DNA from: Sphingomonas sp. 7/4-4
GTDB lineage: Bacteria > Pseudomonadota > Alphaproteobacteria > Sphingomonadales > Sphingomonadaceae
Direction: 5' to 3'
DNA: 64,000 nt
NCBI RefSeq assembly: GCF_027941955.1
Contig: NZ_CP115960.1
Location: forward strand, 1,860,001-1,924,000
The position numbers were made by a program, and so were the translations under genes. Position 1 is the stretch's first letter. Each line of letters begins with the position of its first letter. The notes beneath the pieces are model-generated. The model was not told the origin of the DNA. It was given only the letters and a program-made list of their open reading frames with translations, and did no database searches. Positions 9,099 to 18,161 of the stretch are shown here, in pieces.

Positions 9099-10225
9099 CT
9101 AGCGCGGACCTGAGTTGGATGCCGTGCCGCCGCGACGCCCGGCTGCGGTGCCGCGGCTCGGCGACGGCGGGCGCGCGCCCTTGGGCGGGGCGGAGGATTC
9201 CGCACGATCAACTCATGGTCGAGCACCTGCTCCTCCAGCTTGTCGGCCTCGGCCGAACGGTGCGCGCGAATGCGGGCGAGGAGCAGGGTCAGCGCTTCCT
9301 CGGCCATGGTCGAGATCGGCTGGCGCACGGTGGTGAGCTCGGGCCAGACCGTGGTGGCGAGCGACGTATCGTCGAACCCGACGACGCTCAGATCCTGCGG
9401 CACGTGCAGCCCGCGGCGATGCGCCACGCCCACTGCGGCGGCGGCCATGTCGTCGTTGCTGGCGAAGATCGCGGTCGGCGGTTCGGGCCGGTCGAGCAGC
9501 CGCTCGGCCGCGACGATCCCCGAGCGGAAGGTGAAATAGCCCTGCTCCACCGGCACCGACTTGATGTCGATCCCCGCCTCTTCCAGCGCGGCGGCGAAGC
9601 CGCGATAGCGCTCGGCGCTGGAGGTCTGGTTGGGGTTGCCCCGGATGAAGCCGATCGTGCGATGCCCCAGATCGAGCAGGTGCCGGGTCATCGCCGCGGC
9701 GCCTTCGAAATCGTCGATGCGGACGTTGAGGCTGCGCGCGGGCGGCAGGCCCATCGCGACCGACACCCACGGAATACCCGCAGCCTCTAGCTCGGCGCGC
9801 ACCGGCGCGGCTTCGGAGAGCGGCGGCGGCAGGATCACGCCCTCGACGCTGGTCGAGGCGAAGCTGCGGGTGGCTTCGGCCTGCTCGTCGGGACGTTCGC
9901 TTTCACACGCTTCCAGCACGAGGTGGCAGCCGGCGCGGCGTGCCGCGGCGAGTGCACCGATCAGGAATTGCGACAGATAAGCGGCGGAAGGATTCGAGTA
10001 GAGCAGCCCGATCTGCGTCGCATCGCCCGCGGCGAGGCTGCGCGCGGCGCTGTTCGGCGAATAATTGAGCTGCGCGATCGCCGCGAGCACCGCCGTGCGC
10101 GTGGTCTCGCGCACATTGGTTCCCCCGTTGACCACGCGCGACACCGTCATCGCCGACACGCCAGCGGCGCGTGCGACGTCCTGCACAGTGACTGAACCGC
10201 GGCTTCTTCGGCTAGGTTTGTTCAT
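9099..10225 (-). CDS. LacI family transcriptional regulator, probable xylose/xylan repressor
   Basis: A DNA-binding repressor with a sugar-binding effector domain. The N-terminal helix-turn-helix reads VTVQDVARAAGVSAMTVSRV, followed by NYSPNSAARSLAAG, the hinge. The periplasmic-binding-protein-like domain follows: GVILPPPLSEAAP, GHRTIGFIRGNPNQTSSAER and FASNDDMAAAAVGVAHRRG. It ends VVGFDDTSLATTVWPELTTVRQP. The C-terminal tail seems frameshifted at the run of four at 9187-9190; one added base gives LIVRNPPPPPKGARPP and a stop at 9099. Unrepaired, the frame runs on without a sensible end. The ATG at 10225 has AAGG at good spacing. It is divergent from a GH3 gene and flanked by operator-like palindromes, so it likely controls the whole 7.5-28 kb locus. 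Effector sugar inferred from context. Confidence 0.88.
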
Positions 10226-10279
10226 CCCCATCCTTTGCGCCCGAGGCATAAGGTGCGGTTTCGCGGAATGCAATCGGCA

Positions 10280-10293
10280 TGAAACCGGTTGCG
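10280..10293. promoter_or_regulatory. AACCGGTT-type palindrome upstream of first LacI gene
   Basis: TGAAACCGGTTGCG shares its core and most flanks with TGTAACCGGTTACA at 48478. It sits 55 bases upstream of the LacI start and 34 bases from the AGCGCT-type site, inside the LacI/GH3 divergent promoter. Confidence 0.4.
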
Positions 10294-10326
10294 GTACAGT
10301 TGACCCCGCCTGGACTCGGAGATAGC

Positions 10327-10340
10327 TGATAGCGCTACCA
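10327..10340. promoter_or_regulatory. AGCGCT-type LacI operator between LacI and GH3 genes
   Basis: TGATAGCGCTACCA differs by one base from the perfect palindrome TGGTAGCGCTACCA. It lies 46 bases before the GH3 start and 102 bases before the LacI start, so it could control both divergent genes. Confidence 0.7.
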
Positions 10341-10385
10341 AAAATCCACGAGACGGCGCAGCAGCGCCGCGACCGGGAGAGCCTG

Positions 10386-12804
10386 ATGATCGTTACCCGC
10401 CGCTTGCCGGGCAAGTCCGCCCGTCTCCCCTTACTGCGCTCGCCATGCTGGCCGCAACCGCGCTCACTCCAATGCCCGCCTTCGTCGCGCACGCCCAGAC
10501 CGCCCGCGCCGACAAGCCGCTCTACAAGGACGCCGCGCAGCCGATCGACGCGCGCGTCGAAGACCTGCTCAAACGGATGACGCTGGAGGAGAAGGTCCAG
10601 CAGATGGTCGCGATCTGGCTCCAGAAGGAGAAGATCCAGACGCCCGAAGGCGAATTCGACGCGCAAAAGGCAAGCCGGAACTTCCCCAACGGCCTTGGCC
10701 AGATCTCGCGCCCTTATGACCGCCGCGCGATCACCCAGGGTCCGGCTGCGGGCGCCGCCGCCGGCACCGTCAACCGCAGCGCCGAGGATACCGCACGCTA
10801 CATCAACGCCGCGCAGAAATGGGCGGTCGAGAAGACCCGGCTCGGCATTCCCCTGATCATGCACGAGGAGGCGCTGCACGGTTATGTCGCCCCCGGCGCG
10901 ACCAGCTTCCCGCAGGCGATCGCACTCGCCAGCACGTGGAACCCCAAACTTCAGGAACAGGTCTTCTCGGTCGCCGCACGCGAGATGCGTGCACGCGGCG
11001 CGAACCTCGCGCTCGCACCCGTCGTCGACGTCGCACGCGATCCGCGCTGGGGCCGGATCGAGGAGACCTATGGCGAGGACCCCTATCTCGTCGGCGAGAT
11101 GGGCCTCGCCGCGATCCGCGGCTTCCAGGGCACGACGCTGCCGCTCGCGAAGGACAAGGTTTACGTCACGCTCAAGCACATGACCGGGCACGGCCAGCCC
11201 GAGAGCGGCACCAATATCGGCCCCGCCAACGTCTCCGAGAGGACGCTGCGCGAAGTCTTCTTCCCGCCCTTCGAGCGCGCCGTCACCGAGCTGCCGGTGA
11301 TGTCGGTAATGCCCTCGTACAACGAGATCGACGGCATCCCGAGCCACGCCAATCGCTGGCTGCTCCACGATGTGCTCCGCCAGGAATGGGGCTTCAAGGG
11401 CGTGGTGCTCAGCGACTATTTCGCGATCCGCGAGCTGATGACGCGGCACAAGCTGTTCGACAATCTCGGCGATGCCGCCGTCCGCGCGCTCGACGCGACC
11501 GTCGACTTCGAGACTCCCGATGCCGAGGCCTATGCGTTGCTGCCTCAGCTGGTCCGCGAAGGCCGGGTGAGCGAGGCGCAGATCGATGAATCGGTGCGCC
11601 GTATCCTCAAGCTAAAGTTCAACGCCGGGCTGTTCGAGAACCCCTATGTCGACGTCAAGGCCGCCGCGGCCAAGACCGAAACGCCCGATGCGATCGCCCT
11701 CGCCCGCGAAGCGGCGCGCGAAGCGATCGTTCTGCTCAAGAATGACAAGGGCCTGCTTCCGCTCGATGCGAGCAAGATCAAGCGCATGGCAGTGATCGGC
11801 ACGCACGCCAGCGACACGCCGATCGGCGGCTATAGCGACGTGCCGCGCCACGTGGTCAGCGTGCTCGAAGGGCTCAAGGCCGAAGGCAAGGGCAAGTTCG
11901 AAGTCGATTTCGCCGAGGGGTGAAGCTCACCAAGAGCCGCGCCTGGGCCGCCGACGCGGTCGAACTGGTCGACGACGCCACCAACGACAAGCTGCGCGCT
12001 GAAGCGATCGAGACTGCGAAGAACGCCGATGTCGTTTTGCTCGTGCTCGGCGACAATGAGCAGCTCAGCCGCGAGGCCTGGGCGGACAACCATCTCGGCG
12101 ACCGCAACAGCCTCGAACTGATCGGCCCGCAAAACCAGCTCGCCAGGGAGATCTTCGCGCTAGGCAAGCCGGTGGTGGTGCTGCTGCTCAACGGCCGGCC
12201 GCTGTCGGTGAAGTATCTCTCGGAGAACGCGCCCGCGCTGATCGAGGGCTGGTATCTCGGCCAGGAGACCGGCAACGCCGTCGCCGACGTGGTTTTCGGG
12301 CGGGCCAACCCCGGCGGCAAGCTGCCGGTGACGATCGCACGCGATGTCGGCCAGCTGCCGATGTTCTACAACCACAAGCCGAGCGCGCACCGCGGCTATC
12401 TCTTCGCCGAGACCAGCCCGCTCTACCCGTTCGGCTATGGGCTTTCGTACACGACGTTCGACATCGCCGCCCCGGTGCTCGCGACGCCGACGATCGGGCG
12501 GTACAACAACGTCAAGGTCAGTGTCGACGTGACCAACACCGGCACCCGCGCGGGCGACGAAGTCGTCCAGCTCTATGTCCGCGACGACCTGGCCAGCGTC
12601 ACCCGGCCGGTGAAGGAACTCAAGCGCTTCGAGCGCGTCAGCCTGAAGCCCGGTGAGAAGAAGACCGTCACTTTCGAGCTCACGCCGCGCGACCTGTCGC
12701 TGTGGAACCTCGACATGAAGCGCGTCGTCGAGCCGGGGACGTTCACGATCTCGTCGGGGCCGGATTCGGTGAAGCTCAAGAGCACCACGCTGACCGTGAA
12801 GTAA
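10386..12804 (+). CDS. Exported GH3 beta-xylosidase/beta-glucosidase, two frameshifts
   Basis: Releases terminal sugars from beta-linked oligosaccharides in the periplasm. After repair at the run of four at 10437-10440 the signal peptide reads MIVTRRLPGKSARLPLTALA and ends TPMPAFVAHAQ. The N-terminal GH3 barrel contains MTLEEKVQQM, HEEALHGYVAPGATSFPQAI, DPRWGRIEETYGEDPYL and KHMTGHGQPESG. The catalytic nucleophile is the Asp of VVLSDYFA. A second break at the run of four at 11917-11920 is repaired by one base, giving FAEGVKLTKSRAWAADAVEL. The C-terminal sandwich and fibronectin-like domain follow: GQETGNAVADVVFGRANPGGKLPVT, then LYPFGYGLSYTTF. The corrected length is about 806 residues. An operator at 10327 and the neighbouring GH43, GH67 and GH10 genes favour xylo-oligosaccharides, but glucosidase activity cannot be excluded. 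Confidence 0.87.
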
Positions 12805-12808
12805 CCTC

Positions 12809-12890
12809 CGTCACCCCGGCGAAAGCCGAGGGCCAGGGTCACGAGCGATTACGCTCCTGGCTCTGGATCCCGGCTTTCGCCGGGATGACG
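12809..12890. repeat. CGTCATCCCGG-type palindromic intergenic repeat
   Basis: CGTCACCCCGGCGAAAGCCG pairs with CGGCTTTCGCCGGGATGACG. It fills the gap between the convergent GH3 and GH9 genes and could act as a two-way terminator-like hairpin. Confidence 0.85.
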
Positions 12891-12892
12891 TT

Positions 12893-14703
12893 CTAATCGT
12901 CCAGCCACGCTGCGACCCAGAACAACGGCGCGTTCCAGTTGATCGCCACTTCGTTGAGCGCATAGGCATTGATGTCGTCGGCCCAGCATGTCTGCGGCGC
13001 GCACTTGCCGCGCATCGCCCCCGCCACATTATCGCTCATTGCCGTCGAATTGGGCCCGCCCGAAAGCACCCCGGGCGGTGGCCCCGGCAGCTTCGGATCG
13101 ATCGAATGCGCCCAGAAGCGGTGGTGCGGGTTCATCAGCGGCCGCACGCCATAGCCGCTGACATAGGACTGGCCGAGCGGATTGCGGCCGAGGACATAGT
13201 CCATCGCCGCGACGACGCCCGCGCGGTATTTGGCGTCGCCGGTGAAGTCGTGCGCCAGTCCGAGCAGCATCGCGCGGTTGAGCAGGCTCGAATTCGATCC
13301 CCAGGGATAATCCTTCGCCACATAGGGGATGCCGTAGCCATTGCCCTTCTCATCGGCGAGGAAGCGGTCCGCCGCGGCGACGATCCCGCCGCGAAGCCGG
13401 TCGATCTCGCTCTTGGGCAGCGCATTGCGCGCGGTCGCCAGCGTGATCGTGCCCAACGTGGCGGTGCTCGGCCAGCCCGGTTCTCCCAGATCAGCGCGGA
13501 AATGCCGCGATCCCGTCACTGCATCGCGATATTCCGCCCCGCCGGTAGTGGCGAACAGCTCCGCCGCCGCCCAGTAGTATTCGTCCGAGACGTTGCCGTC
13601 GCCATAGCCGCCGCTGCCGGTGAAGCTGCTGGTGGCATAGACCTGCGGATTGCGCTTCGCCGCCTTCCACGCGCGCCCGGCGGCGGCGAGGCAGCGCGCG
13701 GCGAACGCATCATCCACGCCGCGCCACAGCCGCGCGCATTGCGCCGCGGTGGCGGCAAGGTTGAGCGTCGCCGCGGTGGTCGGCGGATAGAGCAGCCGCT
13801 CTTCCGGATCGTCCTGCGGCGGCATCGGCAATTTGGTCCAGTTGCGGTCGGCGACCTTCTGGTGCGCCATCCCCCGGCATCGATCTCGGCGAAATCGGCG
13901 GGCTCGGTTTCCCACGGCGGCCTGCCCGCTTTGGCGGGCTTCGGCGCGCCGGCTGGGACACGCGCGCGAACGCCATCGGCGATCTGCATCCGGAGCAGGA
14001 ACTCCATCTCGAAACGCGCTTCGTCGAGCAGGTCGCTGACGCGATTGCCCGCCTCGGGGATCTTCAGGCTGCCATCGCCGAACGCAGCCGGCCGCCGCTC
14101 ATAGGCATTGAGCAGGGTCCATAAAGAGATGCCGCCATTGACCACATATTTGCCGTGGTCGCCGGCGTCATACCAGCCTCCGGTAACGTCGAGCGCATAG
14201 CCGCATCCCGGCCATTCGATCCCGCGCTCGTCGCGTCCCGCGAAGCATTTGGCGACTTCCTTCGGATGCCCCGCCGGCCGCGCCCATGTCGCGCCGACCA
14301 GCCGCGCCTCGATCGGCACGCCGGCGCGCTGGTGATAGAAGAAAGCGACCGCATCCCGGGCGAGCGGCGCATAGATGCCTTCCCGGATCGCGAAGGCATT
14401 GCTCGGCGAACCGCCGACGACCAGGCGATAGCCTTCGCCCGGGGTGCGGAAATCGCTGAAGTCGATCCGCTGGACCTCCGCTCCCGAAGCCGCATCCTGC
14501 CCGAAAGGCTGCGCCTTGCCCTGCCGGACCGCGCGGCCAGCGGCATCGTACAGCGTCCAGGCCAGCGGCGCCGATCCCCCGCCGACGATGGCGATCTTGG
14601 CATCGCCGGGCTCGAAGCCGATCTGGTTGAGATGAACCGGCAGCGGCGGCGGCATCGCCGCGCCGAGCGTGAATGCCATGGTGGCAAGGAAGGCGGCGCG
14701 CAT
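12893..14703 (-). CDS. Exported GH9 family glycoside hydrolase (endoglucanase type), one frameshift
   Basis: Cuts beta-1,4-glucan or related hemicellulose chains outside the cytoplasm. A signal peptide (MRAAFLATMAFTLGAAMPPP) is followed by an immunoglobulin-like CelD_N domain, LPVHLNQIGFEPGDAKIAIV. The (alpha/alpha)6 catalytic domain begins with GGWYDAGDHGKYVVNGG, which holds the paired catalytic Asp residues. The C-terminal signatures are VLGRNPLGQSYVSGYG with the following NPHHR, and DDINAYALNEVAINWNAPL with the acid Glu. The frame breaks at the run of five at 13871-13875; one base turns EIDAGGWRTR into EIDAGGMAHQKVADRNW. Corrected length is about 603 residues. I start at ATG 14703 because GGAG lies 9 bases upstream; an ATG at 14718 is possible. 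Confidence 0.87.
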
Positions 14704-14732
14704 GAAGCGATTCTCCATCAGGGTTTTTAGAC

Positions 14733-14839
14733 CGTCACCCCGGCCTCGTGCCGGGGTCCACCGGGAGGCCAGCATCGGACAAGCAGCTTGAGCTCTGTCG
14801 TCAAGGCTCGGTGGATCCCGGCACAAGGCCGGGATGACG
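14733..14839. repeat. CGTCATCCCGG-type palindromic repeat, longer copy
   Basis: CGTCACCCCGGCCTCGTGCC at 14733 pairs with GGCACAAGGCCGGGATGACG ending at 14839, and GGGTCCACCG pairs with CGGTGGATCC inside. It separates the GH43 stop from the GH9 start; both genes are on the minus strand. Confidence 0.85.
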
Positions 14840-14853
14840 ATTGAAGGCTTCCA

Positions 14854-16662
14854 CTATTTCGCACTCCCGGCGAAGACCCCGAAGGTGGAGCCGACAAAGC
14901 CGCCCGCGGTTTTGGTCGTCAGCGCATCGGTGGTGAGTTGCGTCAAAGGGCGCCAGGCCAGCATCGGCGCATCGGGATTGCCGAGCAGCCGGGCATAGGA
15001 AAAACTATAGGCATTGCCGCGGACCTCGATGCGCAGCGCCAGCGGCTGGCCTTCGACGATGCCGAAGGTGTCGGCATCGACTCCGGCGATCGTCTCGCCC
15101 TCGGCGAGTGCCTTGGGCCCCTCGCGGCGATCGACGACGACGGCGAGCTTGCCGTCCACCCGCTTCAGCCCGACGAACAGCCAGTAATCGTCGTTCTGGA
15201 ACACGGCGAGGCCGGCACGGTCGCCGTCCTTTACCGGCGTGAAGCGCACCACTGTCTCGGCGGTGGCGTTCAGGTGCTGCTGACGGCGGGTGAGGAAGGA
15301 GGGATTGGCGTTGTCGCCGAGCCCCGCGTCACGCGCCTGCAGCTTGAGCGCGCCGCCTTCGAGGCGGAACCAGTCGGTGCGCGGGTTGCGCAGCATCATC
15401 CAGTACGGCGGCAGCTTCGTGCCGTCGAACTCGTCGCGCACTGCGAATGCGCCGTTGGTCGGCAGCGGCGGCGCGGGCTGCGCCGGCAAAGCGGGCCGCG
15501 CAGCCATCCACGGGATCGCCTGCCCCAGGTCGGTGATCCGCGGCCAGCCATCCTCCCAGCGCACCGGCATCAAAAAGGTCTCGCGCCCGGTCGAGTAGAA
15601 ATCGCCCGCATAGGGCCTGACGGCAAGGAACGTTGCCCACCATTTGCCGTCGGGCGTGGTGACGAGCTGGGCATGCCCCGCCGAAGTGATCGGGTTCGCG
15701 CGGTCGCGCGGCAGATCGCGCTGGGTGAGGACAGGATTGGCCGGATTGGGTTCATAGGGACCCGTCACGCTTTTCGAGCGCAGGATGACCTGGCTGTGGC
15801 CCTCGGCGGTGCCGCCCTCGGCACAGCTCAGATAGTAATAGCCGTCCTTCCGGAAGATGTGCGGCCCTTCGATCCAGATCGGCTTTTTCGAGAAATCGAC
15901 GCCGCCGTTCACCAGTACCTTCCGGGGGCCGATCGTCTTGAGCGCCTTGAGGTCGAACTGCTGGATCCAGATCGCGCGGTGGCCCTGATATTGCGGCTCG
16001 CCCTCGGGCGGGCCGTTGTTGAGGATCCAGGTCTTGCCGTCGTCGTCGAAGAACAGCGACGGATCGATCCCGCCCTCCAGATCAGGCAGCCACACCGGAT
16101 CGGACCAGGGGCCCGCCGGATTCTTCGCAGTGATCACGAAATTGCCGCCGCAATCCACGCAGGTGTTGAGGATGTAGAAGGTTCCCGCCTTCGCCTGGAT
16201 CGACGGTGCGAACACGCCGCGCGAAAGGCCGAGCTGCTTGAAATCGAGCTGGCCGGGACGATCGATCGCATTGCCGATCTGGGTCCAGCTGACCAGATCG
16301 CGGCTGCGGAAGACCGGGATGCCCGGAAAATAGCTGAAGGTCGACGTGACGAGGTAGAAATCCTTGCCGACGCGGGTGACGCTCGGATCGGGATAGAAGC
16401 CCTGCAGGATCGGGTTGCGATACTGATCGGGCGTCGGCTGATTGGCGCGATCCACCGGATCCTCGCCGCGATATTCGAACCAGTCGAAGCTCGCGACGGG
16501 CTGCGCCACCGCGGGCGCGGCGAACAGGAATGCGAAAAGCAGCAGTGCCCTCCATCCGTCACCCCGGCGAAAGCCGGGGCCCAGAGTCACGGGCGACGGA
16601 GTTCGTGGCTCTGGATCCCGGCTTCCGCCGGGATGACGATGGAAAAAACGCAGGATACTCAT
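14854..16662 (-). CDS. Exported GH43 beta-xylosidase/arabinofuranosidase with C-terminal beta-sandwich
   Basis: Removes xylose or arabinose from xylan fragments. The five-bladed propeller begins NPILQGFYPDPSVTRVGKDF, whose Asp is the general base; GGIDPSLFFDDDGKTWIL carries the second Asp and IWIEGPHIFRKDGYYYL the acid Glu. Residues from about 400 form the concanavalin-like domain of this family (DEFDGTKLPPYWMMLRNPRT, LTRRQQHLNATAETVVRF). The start at 16662 overlaps the upstream halogenase stop as ATGA, so translation is probably coupled. Oddly, the first 40 residues include a translated copy of the palindromic repeat (RHPGGSRDPEP, GPGFRRGDG) placed before the hydrophobic signal sequence ALLLFAFLFAAPAVAQ. 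The frame is otherwise intact, 602 residues. Confidence 0.88.
   Translation of the reverse strand: MSILRFFHRHPGGSRDPEPRTPSPVTLGPGFRRGDGWRALLLFAFLFAAPAVAQPVASFDWFEYRGEDPVDRANQPTPDQYRNPILQGFYPDPSVTRVGKDFYLVTSTFSYFPGIPVFRSRDLVSWTQIGNAIDRPGQLDFKQLGLSRGVFAPSIQAKAGTFYILNTCVDCGGNFVITAKNPAGPWSDPVWLPDLEGGIDPSLFFDDDGKTWILNNGPPEGEPQYQGHRAIWIQQFDLKALKTIGPRKVLVNGGVDFSKKPIWIEGPHIFRKDGYYYLSCAEGGTAEGHSQVILRSKSVTGPYEPNPANPVLTQRDLPRDRANPITSAGHAQLVTTPDGKWWATFLAVRPYAGDFYSTGRETFLMPVRWEDGWPRITDLGQAIPWMAARPALPAQPAPPLPTNGAFAVRDEFDGTKLPPYWMMLRNPRTDWFRLEGGALKLQARDAGLGDNANPSFLTRRQQHLNATAETVVRFTPVKDGDRAGLAVFQNDDYWLFVGLKRVDGKLAVVVDRREGPKALAEGETIAGVDADTFGIVEGQPLALRIEVRGNAYSFSYARLLGNPDAPMLAWRPLTQLTTDALTTKTAGGFVGSTFGVFAGSAK
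16557..16638. repeat. Palindromic intergenic-type repeat located inside the 5' end of the GH43 gene
   Basis: CGTCACCCCGGCGAAAGCCG pairs with CGGCTTCCGCCGGGATGACG. Unlike the other copies it lies within an open reading frame, between the start codon at 16662 and the signal peptide core. It keeps the frame open. Confidence 0.85.
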
Positions 16663-18161
16663 GCCGCACAATTCTCCCGAATGAAGTCGCGGTGTTTCGG
16701 CATGTAATCGGCCGAATTGGCGATCGCCTCGCGGATATGCGCGAGCCGCGAGCGTGTCTCTTCGAGGCTCATCACCTCGGCGACCGGATCGAAGCTCTGC
16801 GCGCCCATCAACTGGCCGTGCATCACCGCGAACCAGCTGGTGTCGTTGAACAATTCCTCGTTCTCGCGAAAGGCGCGGCCGTGGCTGCGGAAGACGCGCA
16901 TCTTCTCGGCCAGCCGCTCGGGGATCTCCATCGTCCGGCAGTAATCCCAGAACGGCGAATCCTGGCGCTCGGTGGCGTGGTAATGGAGGATGATGAAGTC
17001 GCGTATTTCCTCGTAATCGGTCGTCATGATGCGGTTGTAGCGATCGATATCGGCCTGGTTGAAATGCCTGTCCGGGAACATCGTCAGGAAGCGCGAGATT
17101 CCGCTCTGGATCAGCCAGATCGCCGTCGATTCGAGCGGCTCGATGAACCCGCCGGCGAGGCCCATCGCCACGCAATTCTTGATCCACAGCTTGTTGCGGT
17201 GCCCGGTCCGGAACGGAACCGTGCGCGGGTCGGCCAGCGGCTTGCCGTCGAGATTGGCGAGCAGGATCGAGGTCGCCTCGTCGTCGGACATGTATTTGGA
17301 GCAGAAGACGTGGCCGTTGCCGGTGCGGTGCTGGAGTGGAATGCGCCATTGCCAGCCGGCCGTATGGGCGGTCGAGCGGGTATAAGGCGTCCATTCGTCG
17401 ACGCTCTCGCACGGCACTGCGATGGCGCGGTCGCAGGGCAGCCAGTGCGACCAGTCGGTGAAGCCGGCCTTGAGCGCCTGCTCGATGATCAGCCCACGAA
17501 AGCCCGAGCAATCGACGAACAGATCGCCTTCCACTTCGGTACCGTCCTCCATCACCACCGACTGGACGAAGCCGTCCTCGCCGCGCAGCTTGACGTCGAC
17601 GATCTTGCCCTCGCGGCGCACCACCCCGCGCTCCTCGGCATAACCGCGCAGGAAGCGGGCGTAGAGGCCGGCGTCGAAATGGAAGGCATAAGCGATGTCG
17701 GAGAGCGGCGAGCGGCCGGCATCGATCGAGCGCATGAACTTGCCCATCTGCCCGGCCCTGGCCTGGAGCGACCATTCGTCCACGTCCGGCGCCTCGCCCA
17801 GCTGATGCAGGCGCAGGAAATAAGCGTGGAACGACACCCCCTGCATATCCACGCCATATTTGCCGAAGGGGTGGAAATAGGTGTGGCCTTGCCGCCCCCA
17901 ATTGACGAACTGGATGCCCAGCTTGAAGCTGCCCTGGGTGGCGCGCATGAATGCGTTCTCGTCCACGCCGAGCATGCGGTTGAACGTCGCCATCTGCGGG
18001 ATCGTCGCCTCGCCGACGCCGATGATGCCGATCTCGTCGGATTCGATCAGCGTGACGCTCGCATATTCAGGACCAAGGATGCGCGCGAAGGTGGCGGCCG
18101 CCATCCAGCCGGCGGTGCCGCCACCGACGATGACGATCTTGCGGATGCGGGTGTCGGTCAT
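16659..18161 (-). CDS. Flavin-dependent tryptophan-halogenase family protein (copy 1)
   Basis: A 500-residue FAD-dependent enzyme of the halogenase family. The FAD-binding GGGTAGWMAAATFARI is at residue 13 onwards, GVGEATIPQM near 52, the conserved Lys in TQGSFKLGIQFVNW near 81, and the flavin halogenase signature GWQWRIP near 272. The EPLESTAIW segment near 340, which in PrnA-type enzymes contacts halide and substrate, is present. Members would halogenate an electron-rich aromatic ring using reduced FAD, oxygen and halide. Relatives next to TonB receptors in Caulobacterales and Xanthomonadales are common, but their natural substrate is unknown. It overlaps the upstream halogenase and the downstream GH43 gene by 4 bases each, so all three form one coupled operon. 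Confidence 0.88.
   Translation of the reverse strand: MTDTRIRKIVIVGGGTAGWMAAATFARILGPEYASVTLIESDEIGIIGVGEATIPQMATFNRMLGVDENAFMRATQGSFKLGIQFVNWGRQGHTYFHPFGKYGVDMQGVSFHAYFLRLHQLGEAPDVDEWSLQARAGQMGKFMRSIDAGRSPLSDIAYAFHFDAGLYARFLRGYAEERGVVRREGKIVDVKLRGEDGFVQSVVMEDGTEVEGDLFVDCSGFRGLIIEQALKAGFTDWSHWLPCDRAIAVPCESVDEWTPYTRSTAHTAGWQWRIPLQHRTGNGHVFCSKYMSDDEATSILLANLDGKPLADPRTVPFRTGHRNKLWIKNCVAMGLAGGFIEPLESTAIWLIQSGISRFLTMFPDRHFNQADIDRYNRIMTTDYEEIRDFIILHYHATERQDSPFWDYCRTMEIPERLAEKMRVFRSHGRAFRENEELFNDTSWFAVMHGQLMGAQSFDPVAEVMSLEETRSRLAHIREAIANSADYMPKHRDFIRENCAA

Noticed and set aside
10386..12804. GH3 gene as a pseudogene split into three fragments
   Set aside because: Both breaks are one-base shortenings of runs of four, and all catalytic and C-terminal motifs are intact, matching the artefact pattern seen in the whole window.
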